64,000 bases of DNA from Rhodococcus sp. Z13 (GCF_025837095.1 NZ_CP107551.1:310001-374000), one strand, 5' to 3'. Shown: positions 1 to 8,586, counted from the first letter of the stretch. Program-made: numbers and translations. The notes: generated from the sequence alone by a model not told the origin.

Positions 1-293
1 GCGCGGGTCTTGCCCTCCTCGCGGATCAGCTCCTCGACGAGGTCTGCGGCCCGGGCCTCCAGATGGTCGGCGGCGGCCTCGAGAATCGCGGCGCGACGCT
101 CGGGCGGGGTGGCGGCCCACTCCGGGGCGGCCTTGTCCAGGGCGTCGACGGCGTTGCGCACGTCGATGGCATCGGAGTCGGGGAAGGTGCCGACGAGATC
201 GGAATCGTCGGCGGGATTGCGCCTTTCGAAGACGGCTCCCGAAGCCGCCGGCACCCAGGCGCCGTCGACGAAGTTCAGTCCGGTGACGCTCAT
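1..293 (-). CDS. Aldehyde dehydrogenase, N-terminal part (runs off the left edge)
   Basis: Only the first 97 or so codons are present. The gene starts at ATG 293 and continues beyond base 1. The translation opens MSVTGLNFVDGAWVPAAS and continues with an RNPAD segment and an ERRAAILEAAADHLE helix, the usual N-terminus of NAD(P)-dependent aldehyde dehydrogenases. The catalytic Cys and Glu lie outside the window. The ATG overlaps the stop of the ferredoxin reductase by 4 nt (ATGA), so it is the distal gene of the minus-strand oxygenase operon and is probably translationally coupled. The likely role is oxidation of an aldehyde made by that operon; the substrate cannot be told. Confidence 0.8.
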   Translation of the reverse strand, partial: MSVTGLNFVDGAWVPAASGAVFERRNPADDSDLVGTFPDSDAIDVRNAVDALDKAAPEWAATPPERRAAILEAAADHLEARAADLVEELIREEGKTR

Positions 294-1516
294 GCGGGCT
301 CGACCTCCTCGTACATCTCCCACAGATCGGTGTCCTCGTCGGCGAGGAGGTTCGCGTCGACCCGGCGGCCGACGAGTTCGCGGGCGGCCATGATGTCCTC
401 GCCGCGGTCCATCGCGAAGGCCGCGGTGAGCACGTCCCCGGCGAGATAGAAGATCGAGAACTCGCCCGAATCGGTGTCGCCGCGCACGACGAGCTCGGTG
501 GTGCCGACGGTGGTGCCGGTGAACTGGATGTTGCTGTCGTACTGGTCCGACCAGAACCAGTGCGGGTCGTCGGAGAGGGAGGTGCGGCCGACGATGGTGT
601 CGGCGACGACCGCGGCCTGCCGGTTCGCGTTGTCGGAGTGCTCGACGCGGATGTGCCGGCCCTCGCGGGGAGAGAAGCGGTTCGCGACGTCCCCGGCGGC
701 GTAGACGTATCCGGTCGAGGCGCGACCGCCGGCGTCGACCACGACGCCGTTGTCGACGGCGAGTCCACTGGCGGCCGCCACCTCGGTGTTGGGCACGATG
801 CCGATCCCGACCACCACGGCGTCTGCCTCGATCACGTCGCCGGTGGTGGTGATGATCCGGACCCCGGCGTCCGAGGTCGTCACCGAGGCGACCCCGGTGC
901 CGGTGCGCAGGTCGACGCCGTTGCGGCGGTGCAGATCCGCGCAGAGGGTCCCGGCCCGTGCGCCGAGGACGTTGCCGAGCAGATTCGGGGCCTGCTCGAG
1001 CACGGTCACGGTCACCCCCAGTGCCCGTGCGGTCGCAGCGATCTCGAGCCCGATGAAGCCGCCGCCGACGACGGCGAGGGACGAACCTGGAGTGAGCCGC
1101 GCGGCGAGCGCGGTCGCATCGTCGAGGGTGCGGAGGTAGTGGACCAGATCGGGACGCGTGCCGGTGGTGGCGAGGGTGCGCGGCCGGCCGCCGGTGGCGA
1201 GGACGACCGCGTCGGCGGCGATGCTGCCGCCGTCGAACTCGACGATGCGCGCCGTGGTGTCCACGCGCCGCACCGTGATCCCGGTGCGGATGTCGATGTC
1301 GTTGGCCTCGAGCCATTTCGGGGTCAGCAGCGCGAGCGACCCGGCCGGCTCCCGGCCGGCGAGGAACGCCTTCGACAGGGGAGGCCGCTGGTAGGGAGCG
1401 TGGGGTTCGTCGCCGAGCAGGACGATGCGTCCGTCGAATCCGCGGCGGCGCAGGGTGCGGGCGGCGACGGCGGCGACCTGGCCGGCGCCGACGGTGACTA
1501 CGGTGCGAACGGTCAT
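290..1516 (-). CDS. FAD/NAD(P)H-dependent ferredoxin reductase (Rieske oxygenase reductase type)
   Basis: The 408-residue product is a pyridine-nucleotide-disulfide oxidoreductase of the kind that reduces Rieske or 2Fe-2S ferredoxins for oxygenases. An N-terminal FAD Rossmann segment (VTVGAGQVAA, last Gly replaced by Ala) is followed by the NAD(P) site VVGGGFIGLE near residue 150 and a C-terminal reductase domain. The ATG at 1516 was chosen over an in-frame GTG at 1525 because AAAGGAG lies 8 nt upstream of the ATG and the ATG overlaps the Rieske stop as ATGA. It sits directly after the Rieske ferredoxin, which is its presumed partner. Electrons would pass from NAD(P)H to FAD to Rieske protein to the diiron oxidase upstream in the operon; that final acceptor is inferred. 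Confidence 0.88.
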   Translation of the reverse strand: MTVRTVVTVGAGQVAAVAARTLRRRGFDGRIVLLGDEPHAPYQRPPLSKAFLAGREPAGSLALLTPKWLEANDIDIRTGITVRRVDTTARIVEFDGGSIAADAVVLATGGRPRTLATTGTRPDLVHYLRTLDDATALAARLTPGSSLAVVGGGFIGLEIAATARALGVTVTVLEQAPNLLGNVLGARAGTLCADLHRRNGVDLRTGTGVASVTTSDAGVRIITTTGDVIEADAVVVGIGIVPNTEVAAASGLAVDNGVVVDAGGRASTGYVYAAGDVANRFSPREGRHIRVEHSDNANRQAAVVADTIVGRTSLSDDPHWFWSDQYDSNIQFTGTTVGTTELVVRGDTDSGEFSIFYLAGDVLTAAFAMDRGEDIMAARELVGRRVDANLLADEDTDLWEMYEEVEPA

Positions 1517-1890
1517 GCCGTGCACTCCTTTCCGGAGTTCTGCGCGTCGCGTCGTGGGGTGGGGTCAATGTGGACGGTGTCGTCGCGCACGAGGACGGGA
1601 TAGGTCGGCTGGCAGAGGTCCTGGTCCTCCTCGTAGCCGGTCTCGAGGTCGAACTGCCACTGGTGGCCGGGGCAGATGACACGGCCGTGGAGGAGCGTGC
1701 CCTTCGTCAGGGAACGATCCTGATGGACGCACAGGTCGGCGAAGGCGTAGATGCGGTCGTTCGCGTGGAACAGGGCGATCGCGACACCATCGACCTCCAC
1801 GCGCACCTTGCGGCGCCGGGTCACCTCCTTCACGGTCGCGACGGCGACCCAGGTCTGCGGGGCGGCGGTATCCGTGGTCTCGGTGGACAT
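1513..1890 (-). CDS. Rieske-type [2Fe-2S] ferredoxin
   Basis: A 125-residue soluble Rieske protein. The cluster ligands are visible as C54-x-H56 and C73-x2-H76 separated by 16 residues, the spacing of Rieske ferredoxins from ring-hydroxylating and similar oxygenases. There is no membrane anchor or signal peptide. The start at 1890 is supported by AAGGAG 5 nt upstream. The protein would shuttle single electrons from the adjacent FAD reductase to a terminal oxygenase. No Rieske oxygenase alpha subunit is present here; the only oxygen-activating enzyme in the operon is the heme-oxygenase-like diiron protein 70 nt upstream. Confidence 0.92.
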   Translation of the reverse strand: MSTETTDTAAPQTWVAVATVKEVTRRRKVRVEVDGVAIALFHANDRIYAFADLCVHQDRSLTKGTLLHGRVICPGHQWQFDLETGYEEDQDLCQPTYPVLVRDDTVHIDPTPRRDAQNSGKECTA

Positions 1891-1960
1891 GTTTCTCCTT
1901 CGCTCGTGTGCGGCGGGGAGCGGAAGACGTTGCGCGGCTTCCGCTCCCCACACATCGGGA

Positions 1961-2680
1961 TCAGGCGGACGCCAACTCCAGGTCGGGTGCGACGTAGGTG
2001 TCGTACAGACCCTTGGTGTACGAGTAGCGCATCTCGGCCCCCCAGCGGACGAGTTGCAGGCACCGCTGCTGCAGCTGCGGCGTGTCGGCGCAGTCCAGCA
2101 CGATCTGATAGCCGCGCTCCCCGTGCACGACATCCGATGTGATGTGCAGATCGAAGAACTCGATCTCGTCCTCGGTGAAGCCGTAGACCTCACGCAGCGG
2201 GACGATCTGCTTCTTGTAGATGCTCGGTACCTGCGATTCGAGGCCCACCACCAGCGCGGCGGTGGCGACCACGAAGTGCTCCCGCTGGGACACGGCGTAG
2301 CACCAGGCCTGCAGGCCGCGGGTCACGGCGTTCATGTTGTTCGGATCCTCGACCCGTTCCTTGGTGGTGCCGCACGCCTCGGCGAACTTGATGAGGAGAT
2401 CGGTGTGCCGGATGTCGGCCAGCTCCTCCTCGTACATGTTCTGGAGCGTGAAGTCCTTGGCATCGGTGTAGTGGTCGGGGGTGTTGGAGTAGATGTTCGC
2501 GAGGTAGTCGGCGAACGGGCCCACGTAGTGGTAGTGGTTCTCGGCCCAGCGGGCGAAATGGTGCTTCTCGAGCTTGCCCTCGGCCCAGGCCTTGCTGAAC
2601 GAGGCGTTCTTGGCCTCGCGTCCCTTGATGGCGTCCTCCAGTGCGGCGCGGAATTCGTCGCGTCCGAGCAGTTCGGTCAT
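1961..2680 (-). CDS. Heme-oxygenase-like diiron oxidase (HDO; TenA/PqqC-like fold)
   Basis: A 239-residue all-helical protein that automatic annotation would probably call PqqC-like or iron-containing redox enzyme. The six iron ligands of the heme-oxygenase-like diiron oxidase family (CADD, SznF, UndA, BesC) can be picked out in order: E85-x6-H92, E148, and H179-x3-D183-x2-H186. This exact pattern argues for a working diiron O2-activating enzyme rather than a cofactor-free PqqC. The start at 2680 has AAAGG about 9 nt upstream. The gene is followed by Rieske ferredoxin and ferredoxin reductase genes, which could supply electrons. Substrate and reaction are unknown; a following aldehyde dehydrogenase hints that an aldehyde is formed, for example by C-N or C-C cleavage. 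That last step is inference. Confidence 0.82.
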   Translation of the reverse strand: MTELLGRDEFRAALEDAIKGREAKNASFSKAWAEGKLEKHHFARWAENHYHYVGPFADYLANIYSNTPDHYTDAKDFTLQNMYEEELADIRHTDLLIKFAEACGTTKERVEDPNNMNAVTRGLQAWCYAVSQREHFVVATAALVVGLESQVPSIYKKQIVPLREVYGFTEDEIEFFDLHITSDVVHGERGYQIVLDCADTPQLQQRCLQLVRWGAEMRYSYTKGLYDTYVAPDLELASA

Positions 2681-2742
2681 GAGATGTGCCTTTCCCTTCG
2701 GATTCGGGCTGTTTCGGTGGTGCTGGATCGGTGCGGAACGGG

Positions 2743-3192
2743 TCAGTGGGTGGTGGCCGAGACGAGGGCCTCGAATTCGGCCAGCATCGCGGCGCCGACG
2801 GCCTTGTCCTGTTCGCCGTTGCCGCCGCTGATGCCGACGGCGCCGACGATCTGCCCGTCGTAGACGAGTGGGAAGCCGCCGACGAAGATGGCGAACTTGC
2901 CGGGGAGCATGTGGCTGATGCCGAAGGCCTCGTTGCCGGGCAGCGCCGGCCCGTTGGGACCCTCGTTGAACAGGTGCGTCGCCCGCTCGTGGCCCGCAGC
3001 GGTGAAGGCCTTCGCGATGGCGATGTCGACGCCGGTCAGGCGGGCTCCGGGAAGTCGGTGCAGGGCAATGACGTTGCCGCTCTCGTCGCAGACGCACAGG
3101 GTCTGCTTGACGCCGATCTCCTCGGCCTTGGCGCGGCCGGCGGCGAGCAGGGGGAGTGCGTCGTCGAGGGTGATTCGGTGGATTCGGTGCAT
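2743..3192 (-). CDS. GlcG/HbpS-family protein (possible heme- or cofactor-binding)
   Basis: This 149-residue protein has the GlcG/HbpS (DUF336) fold signature: an N-terminal amphipathic helix, a central VCDESGNVIALHRL strand pair, a helix with AIAKAFTAAGH, a KFAIFVGGFPL segment and the GAVGISGGNGEQDKAVG C-terminal motif. Members bind heme or act as accessory proteins in alcohol, glycol and amine catabolic clusters, but many have no known role. The start at 3192 is preceded by GGAG. It is the first gene of the minus-strand oxygenase operon, 62 nt ahead of the diiron oxidase. A heme or iron supply role for the oxidase is possible but unproven. Confidence 0.85.
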   Translation of the reverse strand: MHRIHRITLDDALPLLAAGRAKAEEIGVKQTLCVCDESGNVIALHRLPGARLTGVDIAIAKAFTAAGHERATHLFNEGPNGPALPGNEAFGISHMLPGKFAIFVGGFPLVYDGQIVGAVGISGGNGEQDKAVGAAMLAEFEALVSATTH

Positions 3193-3512
3193 CGGTCTCC
3201 GCTTTCTCCGTCGGGTGGTCTGGGTGGGCTGTGCAGCCGTGTGGAGGTGTTCTCGAGGAGGGAGGGAATCGCCCGTTCCGAACTGCTGTGGTCGGTGGGC
3301 TTGCCGTTCGGCGTGGCTCATTTCTAACAGCCCGGCACGGCGAGGGGGATGGTCACAACAACTCGGATTCACCGCACTTCTATGGACAACGTGCACATGT
3401 TCGGAGACGATGTGACTCTGGTAGCTGATGTAGGGAGTGCACGACGACGAGGAATCCGGTCGTATCCGGAGACCGGTCGCCGTCCCGCCCTACTCGATGG
3501 AAGCAGGTCCGC
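3193..3512. promoter_or_regulatory. Divergent promoter region between the oxygenase operon and the PucR-type regulator
   Basis: A 320-bp noncoding stretch separating the GlcG-like gene (minus) from the PucR-type gene (plus). It must hold both promoters. An imperfect dyad, AACGTGCACATGTT at 3388-3401 (5 of 7 pairs), and a further GTGCAC at 3439-3444 are candidate regulator sites; similar GTGCAC elements recur at 6688-6815. No confident -10/-35 pair was assigned and no small gene is seen. Confidence 0.45.
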
Positions 3513-5168
3513 ATGGAACCCAGTCCGCGTCTGACCGTCCGTGGTCTACTCGACGAGCCGCTCATGGCCGGCGCCCGCGTCGTCGCGGGCGAATCCGACC
3601 TCGATCGCGCGCTGACCTGGGTGTTGCCGCTCGGCGAGGTCGTCGGCCGATACGACGACCTGGCGGCCGTCGCGGTGTACGTGCGCCCCGACACCCTCGC
3701 CGCCAACATGCAAGCGGTATCCGCGATCTCGGCGCGCGGCGCGGCTGCACTCGTCGTCGACGGCGCCCTGCCCGCCGCGCTCGGCGCCCTGCCTCCGGGC
3801 CTGCCCGTCGTCGAACTCGACCTACCCGTCGGTTTCGCGGCCCTCAACAGGCTGCTGGCCGAACGGTCGCTGTCGCAGGAAGTGCACGTCATGCGCTATT
3901 CCGTGCACGTGCACTCCACTCTCGCCGGGCTGCTCCACCGCGGCGCCGGACTCGACCTGCTGATCAAGGAGGTCTCCTCGCTCGCACAGCATCCCGCGGT
4001 CGCCCTCGACACCCGCGGCCAGCCGGTGGCGCACCACGGCATGGATCCCGCCGGCATCATCGAGTTCACGGCCCGGCTGTACGAGGCGCTGGCCGGTGCG
4101 CCCGCGTCGATCGCCCGGTCGCACCACGACACCCGCGTGGTCGAGGTGACCGACGGCGGCGCGACGTGGACGTGCACGGCGAGCACCATCCGCCTCGGCA
4201 AACGCTTCGAGGGCTGGGTGGTGGTACTGGCTCCGGAACCGGTGCCCGGCCCCCACGACCTCGCGCAGCACGCCGTGGTCACGGAACAGGCCACGGCGAT
4301 CATCGGTTCCGAGATGCTGCGCCAGCGCAGTGTGGACGAGGCGGAGGAACGTGCCCGCGGCGACTTCGTCCAGGCCCTGGTCCACGGCCGGTTCTCCAGT
4401 CGGCACGACATGCAGACCCGCGCCGAGTACCACGACATCGACCTCACCTCCACCTTCGCGGTGTTCGTCGCACCCGGCTACGGCGAGAACCCCGCCGGGG
4501 GAGTCGGCGAACCCGGCGGCGGGTTGCTGCGTCTCGCCCGCTACGCGGCGAGCGTGCTGCCGCACCCGGCCGTCCGCTCGTACGTCACGGTGATCGACGA
4601 CGTGCTCGTGGTGGTCCGGTCACTGCGCTACCGCGAGCCCCGCGACGTCGAGGCCGAGATCGACGAGTACGCCGAGGCCGTCGCGGAGGACCTGTCGCGG
4701 CGCCGGGGCAGGCCCGTGCCGGTCGCGCACGGTGCTCCCGCCGGCGGCGCCGACCAGGTGCGGGAGAGCTACCGTCAGGCGCGGGTCGCGCTGGGGATCG
4801 CGCAACGCATGGACATGTCGGGTTCGGTCGCCTACCACGACCTGCGCGGCTACGGGGTGCTCGAGCTGGTCGCCGAAACCGACCGCAGCAGAAGGTTCGT
4901 CGGCGACGTCCTCGGTCCCTTGCGGCCGGGCAGCGATCTCTACGACACGCTCGTGGCCTATCTGGAGGCCGGTGGCAATGTCAACGCCGCCGCCCGCGAA
5001 CTCAACGTGCACCGCAACACGATGCTGTCCAAGCTGGACCGGATCTCGCGGTCCATGGGGATCGACGTGCGCACCCCGGAGAACCAGTTCACGGCCTGGC
5101 TCGCCGTCCGCCTCGACCTGCTCGACCGGTTGCACGCGTCCGTCGAACACGAGATCAACTACCGCTGA
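3513..5168 (+). CDS. PucR-family transcriptional regulator
   Basis: A 551-residue regulator with the PucR domain order: an N-terminal PucR ligand-sensing domain (residues about 5-130), a central GGDEF-like domain without catalytic motif, and a C-terminal PucR helix-turn-helix (about 485-545) with the typical LEAGGNVNAAARELNVHRNT motif. PucR proteins usually activate adjacent catabolic operons in response to the pathway substrate. It is divergent from the oxygenase operon across 320 bp, so it is the natural candidate activator of that operon. The downstream MFS gene is convergent, 21 bp away. Confidence 0.9.
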   Translation: MEPSPRLTVRGLLDEPLMAGARVVAGESDLDRALTWVLPLGEVVGRYDDLAAVAVYVRPDTLAANMQAVSAISARGAAALVVDGALPAALGALPPGLPVVELDLPVGFAALNRLLAERSLSQEVHVMRYSVHVHSTLAGLLHRGAGLDLLIKEVSSLAQHPAVALDTRGQPVAHHGMDPAGIIEFTARLYEALAGAPASIARSHHDTRVVEVTDGGATWTCTASTIRLGKRFEGWVVVLAPEPVPGPHDLAQHAVVTEQATAIIGSEMLRQRSVDEAEERARGDFVQALVHGRFSSRHDMQTRAEYHDIDLTSTFAVFVAPGYGENPAGGVGEPGGGLLRLARYAASVLPHPAVRSYVTVIDDVLVVVRSLRYREPRDVEAEIDEYAEAVAEDLSRRRGRPVPVAHGAPAGGADQVRESYRQARVALGIAQRMDMSGSVAYHDLRGYGVLELVAETDRSRRFVGDVLGPLRPGSDLYDTLVAYLEAGGNVNAAARELNVHRNTMLSKLDRISRSMGIDVRTPENQFTAWLAVRLDLLDRLHASVEHEINYR

Positions 5169-5189
5169 ACGGATCCGGAGTCCGGTCGG

Positions 5190-6560
5190 TCAGTCGTTCT
5201 CCGGGTCCGGGCCGAGGAAGGTCGCGGCGAACGCCAGGCAGGCGACCGCGGCGCACACCGCGAAGACGATGCCCGCCGTCCAGGTCGCCAGCGCGACGGT
5301 CACCCACGCGGCACCGACGGCGGAACCGCCGAACCGGATGAGGTTGAAGACCCCGAGCCCGGTGCCCTGGGCACCCACGGGCGAGCGCGTCGACCCGGCC
5401 GCGGCCGGGGTCTGCACGGCGGCGATCCCCAGCCCGGACACCGCCAGTGTGACGGTCACCCACATCGGATCTGGTTGTGGTGCAGCCAGACCCACCGCGA
5501 GTGCGATCTGGGAGGCGGCCAGGACCACCAGCCCGAATCGCAGGACGCGGCGGGCGCCGATGCGGTCCGTGGTACGACCGGCGACGGGCGCGAGAAGGGC
5601 CATCACCGCCGGTAGCGCGAACAGGATCATCCCGGCCGTGGCGGTGGAGGTGCCGGTCGCGGTCAACCTCAGGGGTACGGCCAGCAATGCCGTTCCGAGA
5701 CAGAACATCTGCGCGAACGCCGCCACCGCGCTGCGGGCGAACCGGCTCTCCACCAGCAGGCGGACGTCGACGAACGGCTCGCGGGCGCGCAGGCAGTGGA
5801 CGACGAACCACACCAGGACGAGCACCGAGACGGCGAGAATCGCCGGCGGGACGGAGAGGGCGGTGCCCGACTTCCCGAACATGCTCAGCCCCAGCACGAT
5901 TCCGGCGGAACCCAGGGTGAGCGTCGTCGCCCCGACGGCGTCGAGGCCGAGGAGCCGCCCGGGGAAGGCCGGAATCCAGCGCAGCGTCCCGGCCAGGCCG
6001 ATCAACGCGATCGGCACGAGAGGGACGAACACCCAGCGCCATCCCCAGGTGCCCGCGACGAATCCGCCCAGGGACGGGCCGACGGCCTGCCCGATCCCGT
6101 TGACCGTCGCCCATGCACCCACCGCGCGGGCACGGCGATTCGCGTCGAAGAGCCAGGTGATGAGGCCCATGACGGCCGGAGCGAACGCTGCGGCCGCGAA
6201 TCCGCCCAGGGCGCGCCAGGCCACGAGGATCTCGAGTGTCGGGGCGGTCGCCGCTCCCGCCGCGCACACCGCCGTTCCCAGCAGGGCGAGGCAGTAGACG
6301 CGTCGGCGGCCGAAGCGGTCGCCCACCCAGCCGGCGAGGGGCATGGAGGCCGCGAACGTCAGGAGGAATCCGACGGCGAGCAGGGCGCCGTCCTCCAGGG
6401 AGGCATCGAAGTGCGAAAGGATCTGCGGCAGAGGGACATTGATGATGTTGTTCGTGAGGGTGCCGACGAGGGTGCCGGCGAGGAGTGCGGACAGTGCAAG
6501 CGGGGTTCCGGCGCCGGAGGTGTCCGGAGGAGCGGCGGGCGCCTGCGTGCGTGTGGTCAT
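5190..6560 (-). CDS. MFS transporter (drug/solute efflux type)
   Basis: A 456-residue polytopic membrane protein with major facilitator features: an N-terminal helix with NNIINVPLPQI, motif A GDRFGRRRV after TM2, and the ARAVGAWATVNGIGQAVGP motif-C region. It resembles DHA2-type proton-coupled exporters. ATG 6560 has AGGGAG 4 nt upstream. It diverges from the TTG-started carrier gene at 6935 and shares with it the repeat-bearing region 6561-6934. The substrate is unknown; co-regulation with the oxygenase operon is possible but not shown. Confidence 0.85.
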   Translation of the reverse strand: MTTRTQAPAAPPDTSGAGTPLALSALLAGTLVGTLTNNIINVPLPQILSHFDASLEDGALLAVGFLLTFAASMPLAGWVGDRFGRRRVYCLALLGTAVCAAGAATAPTLEILVAWRALGGFAAAAFAPAVMGLITWLFDANRRARAVGAWATVNGIGQAVGPSLGGFVAGTWGWRWVFVPLVPIALIGLAGTLRWIPAFPGRLLGLDAVGATTLTLGSAGIVLGLSMFGKSGTALSVPPAILAVSVLVLVWFVVHCLRAREPFVDVRLLVESRFARSAVAAFAQMFCLGTALLAVPLRLTATGTSTATAGMILFALPAVMALLAPVAGRTTDRIGARRVLRFGLVVLAASQIALAVGLAAPQPDPMWVTVTLAVSGLGIAAVQTPAAAGSTRSPVGAQGTGLGVFNLIRFGGSAVGAAWVTVALATWTAGIVFAVCAAVACLAFAATFLGPDPEND

Positions 6561-6934
6561 CGAACTCCCTGGAACGGTCGTGCGGTGGACCTCGGTCCGG
6601 TCCGTCGACCCACTGTCGCATCACCGGCCGGATCGGTGCATCGCCTCACCGGGGACGAGGTGCACACGGTGGCGGGACGAAAAAGGGCACTGTGCACAGG
6701 AAGTGACCGAATTGCCGTGTTCGTCACGTCCGGACACACGATCGTCGCAATTGTTCACACCGGGGCACCCGGATGTCACGAAATCGAAAAAATGGAACAC
6801 AGTGCACAGGTAGTGTCCCGGGCCATGTGCAGGGTTCTCGTTGACCCTGACGGACGGAACGCGGAAAGTTCCACGAATACAGCAGCCCGAACACACAGCC
6901 CGACCCGTTCCGCTCTCCTGCCGAAGGACACGCC
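6561..6934. promoter_or_regulatory. Divergent promoter region between two transporters
   Basis: A 374-bp gene-free stretch between the MFS gene (minus) and the carrier gene (plus). Its AT content rises locally near 6780-6800. It contains the two 18-bp near-identical direct repeats described in the next entry and a further GTGCAC near 6660. No peptide-coding frame is convincing. Confidence 0.5.
6688..6815. repeat. Pair of direct repeats with GTGCAC palindromic core (candidate operators)
   Basis: CACTGTGCACAGGAAGTG at 6688-6705 and CACAGTGCACAGGTAGTG at 6798-6815 match at 16 of 18 positions and lie 110 bp apart, start to start. The first contains the perfect 10-bp palindrome CTGTGCACAG. Two such copies in one divergent intergenic region suggest binding sites for a common regulator that controls one or both transporters. 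The regulator is unknown. Confidence 0.6.
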
Positions 6935-8521
6935 TTGGACGTACAACTCACGGCCTCCCACTGGGTCTACCTGGGCGGCATACTCGTCATCCTGGCCACC
7001 ATGGCCCTGCGGAAGAACATCGTCGTTCCCGCAGTCATCGCCACCTTCCTGACCGCACTGACCTTCTCCGGCAGCATCGTCACGGGGCTCTCCTCGATCT
7101 TCAACGCCAGCCTGGTCGCCGCGAAGGAACTGTTCAACATCTTCCTGATCATCGCGATGGTCACCGCGATGCTCGGCGCGCTACGTCAGATCGGCGCCGA
7201 CCGGATGATGGTCGCGCCCTTCCGCCGCGTCATGCGCGCCGGCACCAGCAGCTTCCTCGTCCTCGCCGCGGTCACCTACGTCATCTCCCTGTTCTTCTGG
7301 CCCACCCCGGCCGTTCCGCTCGTCGGTGCCGTGCTCATCCCCGTCGCGATCCGCGCGGGCCTGTCCCCGCTGTCCGCGGGCATGGTCATCGCCATCTGCG
7401 GCCAGGGCATGGCACTGTCCTCGGACTACATCATCAAGGTCGCCCCCGGTATCTCGGCGGCTGCGGCCGGCGTCGACCCCGACGCGGTGGCCGACAAGGC
7501 CATGGTGCTGTCGCTGATCGTCGGTGGCACCGCCCTGGTGATCACCTATCTGATGCAGAAGCGGACGTGGCGCATTCCCTCCCCGGACCTGCTCGTCGAA
7601 TGGGAATCGACCGCTCGCAGGGGAGGCGACACCGACGGGGACGAACCGTCCGGGGGCGCCGGGGGCGGCGGACGCCACGCGGCCGCGCCGAGCCCCGAAC
7701 CCGCGGGTGGTCCCACCGGTGGCGGCACGAGCGCGGCCGCTGCCACCGCGGTCCTCACCCGCACCACCGATCCGATCGTCGACTCGTCCGAGGACGAGAA
7801 GGAGAAGGAACGCCGCGGCACCGCCAAGGCCTTCGCGATGCTGGTCCCGCTCGCCTACCTCGCCTTCATCGTCTACCTGATGCTGGGCAAGTTCACCGAG
7901 GTCGTGCCGCCGCTGCAGGGCGGTGACGCCGCGGCGATCGTCGGCGGTATCGCGGCGCTGATCCTGTTCGCGGCCGCGGCGTCGACAGACCGGGGAAGCT
8001 TCCTCGAGACCACCTCGGACCATCTCGTCGACGGCCTGGTCTTCGCGTTCAAGGCCATGGGGTGCGTGCTGCCGATCGCCGGCTTCTTCTTCATCGGCAA
8101 CCCGGAGTTCGCCACGACCATCCTCGGCATGCCCGTCGAGGCCCCCGGCCCGGCGATCCTGTTCGACCTGGTCACCGCCGTGCAGGCGCACCTGCCGCAG
8201 AACGCGTTCGTCACCTCGTTCGCCATCCTGCTCATCGGTGTCGTCGCCGGCCTGGACGGCTCCGGCTTCAGCGGCCTGCCCCTCACCGGAGCCCTGTCCG
8301 GCGCCCTCGGCCCCGCTGTGGACGTCGACCCCGCGACCCTCGCGGCGATCGGGCAGATGGGCAACATCTGGGCGGGCGGCGGCGTGATCATCGCCTGGTC
8401 CTCGCTCGTCGCGGTGGCCGGTTTCGCCCGCGTTCCCGTCCTGGACCTCGCCCGGAAGTGCTTCCTGCCGGTCATGGCGGGACTCGTGCTCTCCACCGTC
8501 TTCGCCGTGCTCGTCTTCTGA
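6935..8521 (+). CDS. Polytopic carrier, dicarboxylate/ion-transporter-like
   Basis: A 528-residue integral membrane protein with about 11-12 hydrophobic segments in two halves, joined by a long hydrophilic Gly/Ala/Glu-rich loop (about residues 215-290). Repeated re-entrant-like stretches (ALSSDYIIKVAPGI in the first half, DGSGFSGLPLTGALSGALG in the second) recall the ion-transporter superfamily of dicarboxylate, citrate and lactate carriers. The exact family is not recognised. The start is TTG 6935, supported by GAAGGA 6 nt upstream. Substrate unknown. Confidence 0.65.
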   Translation: MDVQLTASHWVYLGGILVILATMALRKNIVVPAVIATFLTALTFSGSIVTGLSSIFNASLVAAKELFNIFLIIAMVTAMLGALRQIGADRMMVAPFRRVMRAGTSSFLVLAAVTYVISLFFWPTPAVPLVGAVLIPVAIRAGLSPLSAGMVIAICGQGMALSSDYIIKVAPGISAAAAGVDPDAVADKAMVLSLIVGGTALVITYLMQKRTWRIPSPDLLVEWESTARRGGDTDGDEPSGGAGGGGRHAAAPSPEPAGGPTGGGTSAAAATAVLTRTTDPIVDSSEDEKEKERRGTAKAFAMLVPLAYLAFIVYLMLGKFTEVVPPLQGGDAAAIVGGIAALILFAAAASTDRGSFLETTSDHLVDGLVFAFKAMGCVLPIAGFFFIGNPEFATTILGMPVEAPGPAILFDLVTAVQAHLPQNAFVTSFAILLIGVVAGLDGSGFSGLPLTGALSGALGPAVDVDPATLAAIGQMGNIWAGGGVIIAWSSLVAVAGFARVPVLDLARKCFLPVMAGLVLSTVFAVLVF

Positions 8522-8535
8522 CGAACCCCGCTCCC

Positions 8536-8586
8536 GTCGCCCCGGGTGCCCGTCGGTCCGAACCGGACCTACGCGCCCGGGGCGAC
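8536..8586. terminator. Bidirectional hairpin between convergent genes
   Basis: GTCGCCCCGGG (8536-8546) pairs perfectly with CCCGGGGCGAC (8576-8586); an inner GGTCC/GGACC stem sits in the loop. It lies between the stops of the carrier gene and the FUSC gene and overlaps the last codons of the latter. Confidence 0.6.

Noticed and set aside
1961-2680. Pyrroloquinoline quinone biosynthesis protein PqqC
   Set aside because: No other pqq genes are present, and the diiron ligand set points to an HDO oxidase.
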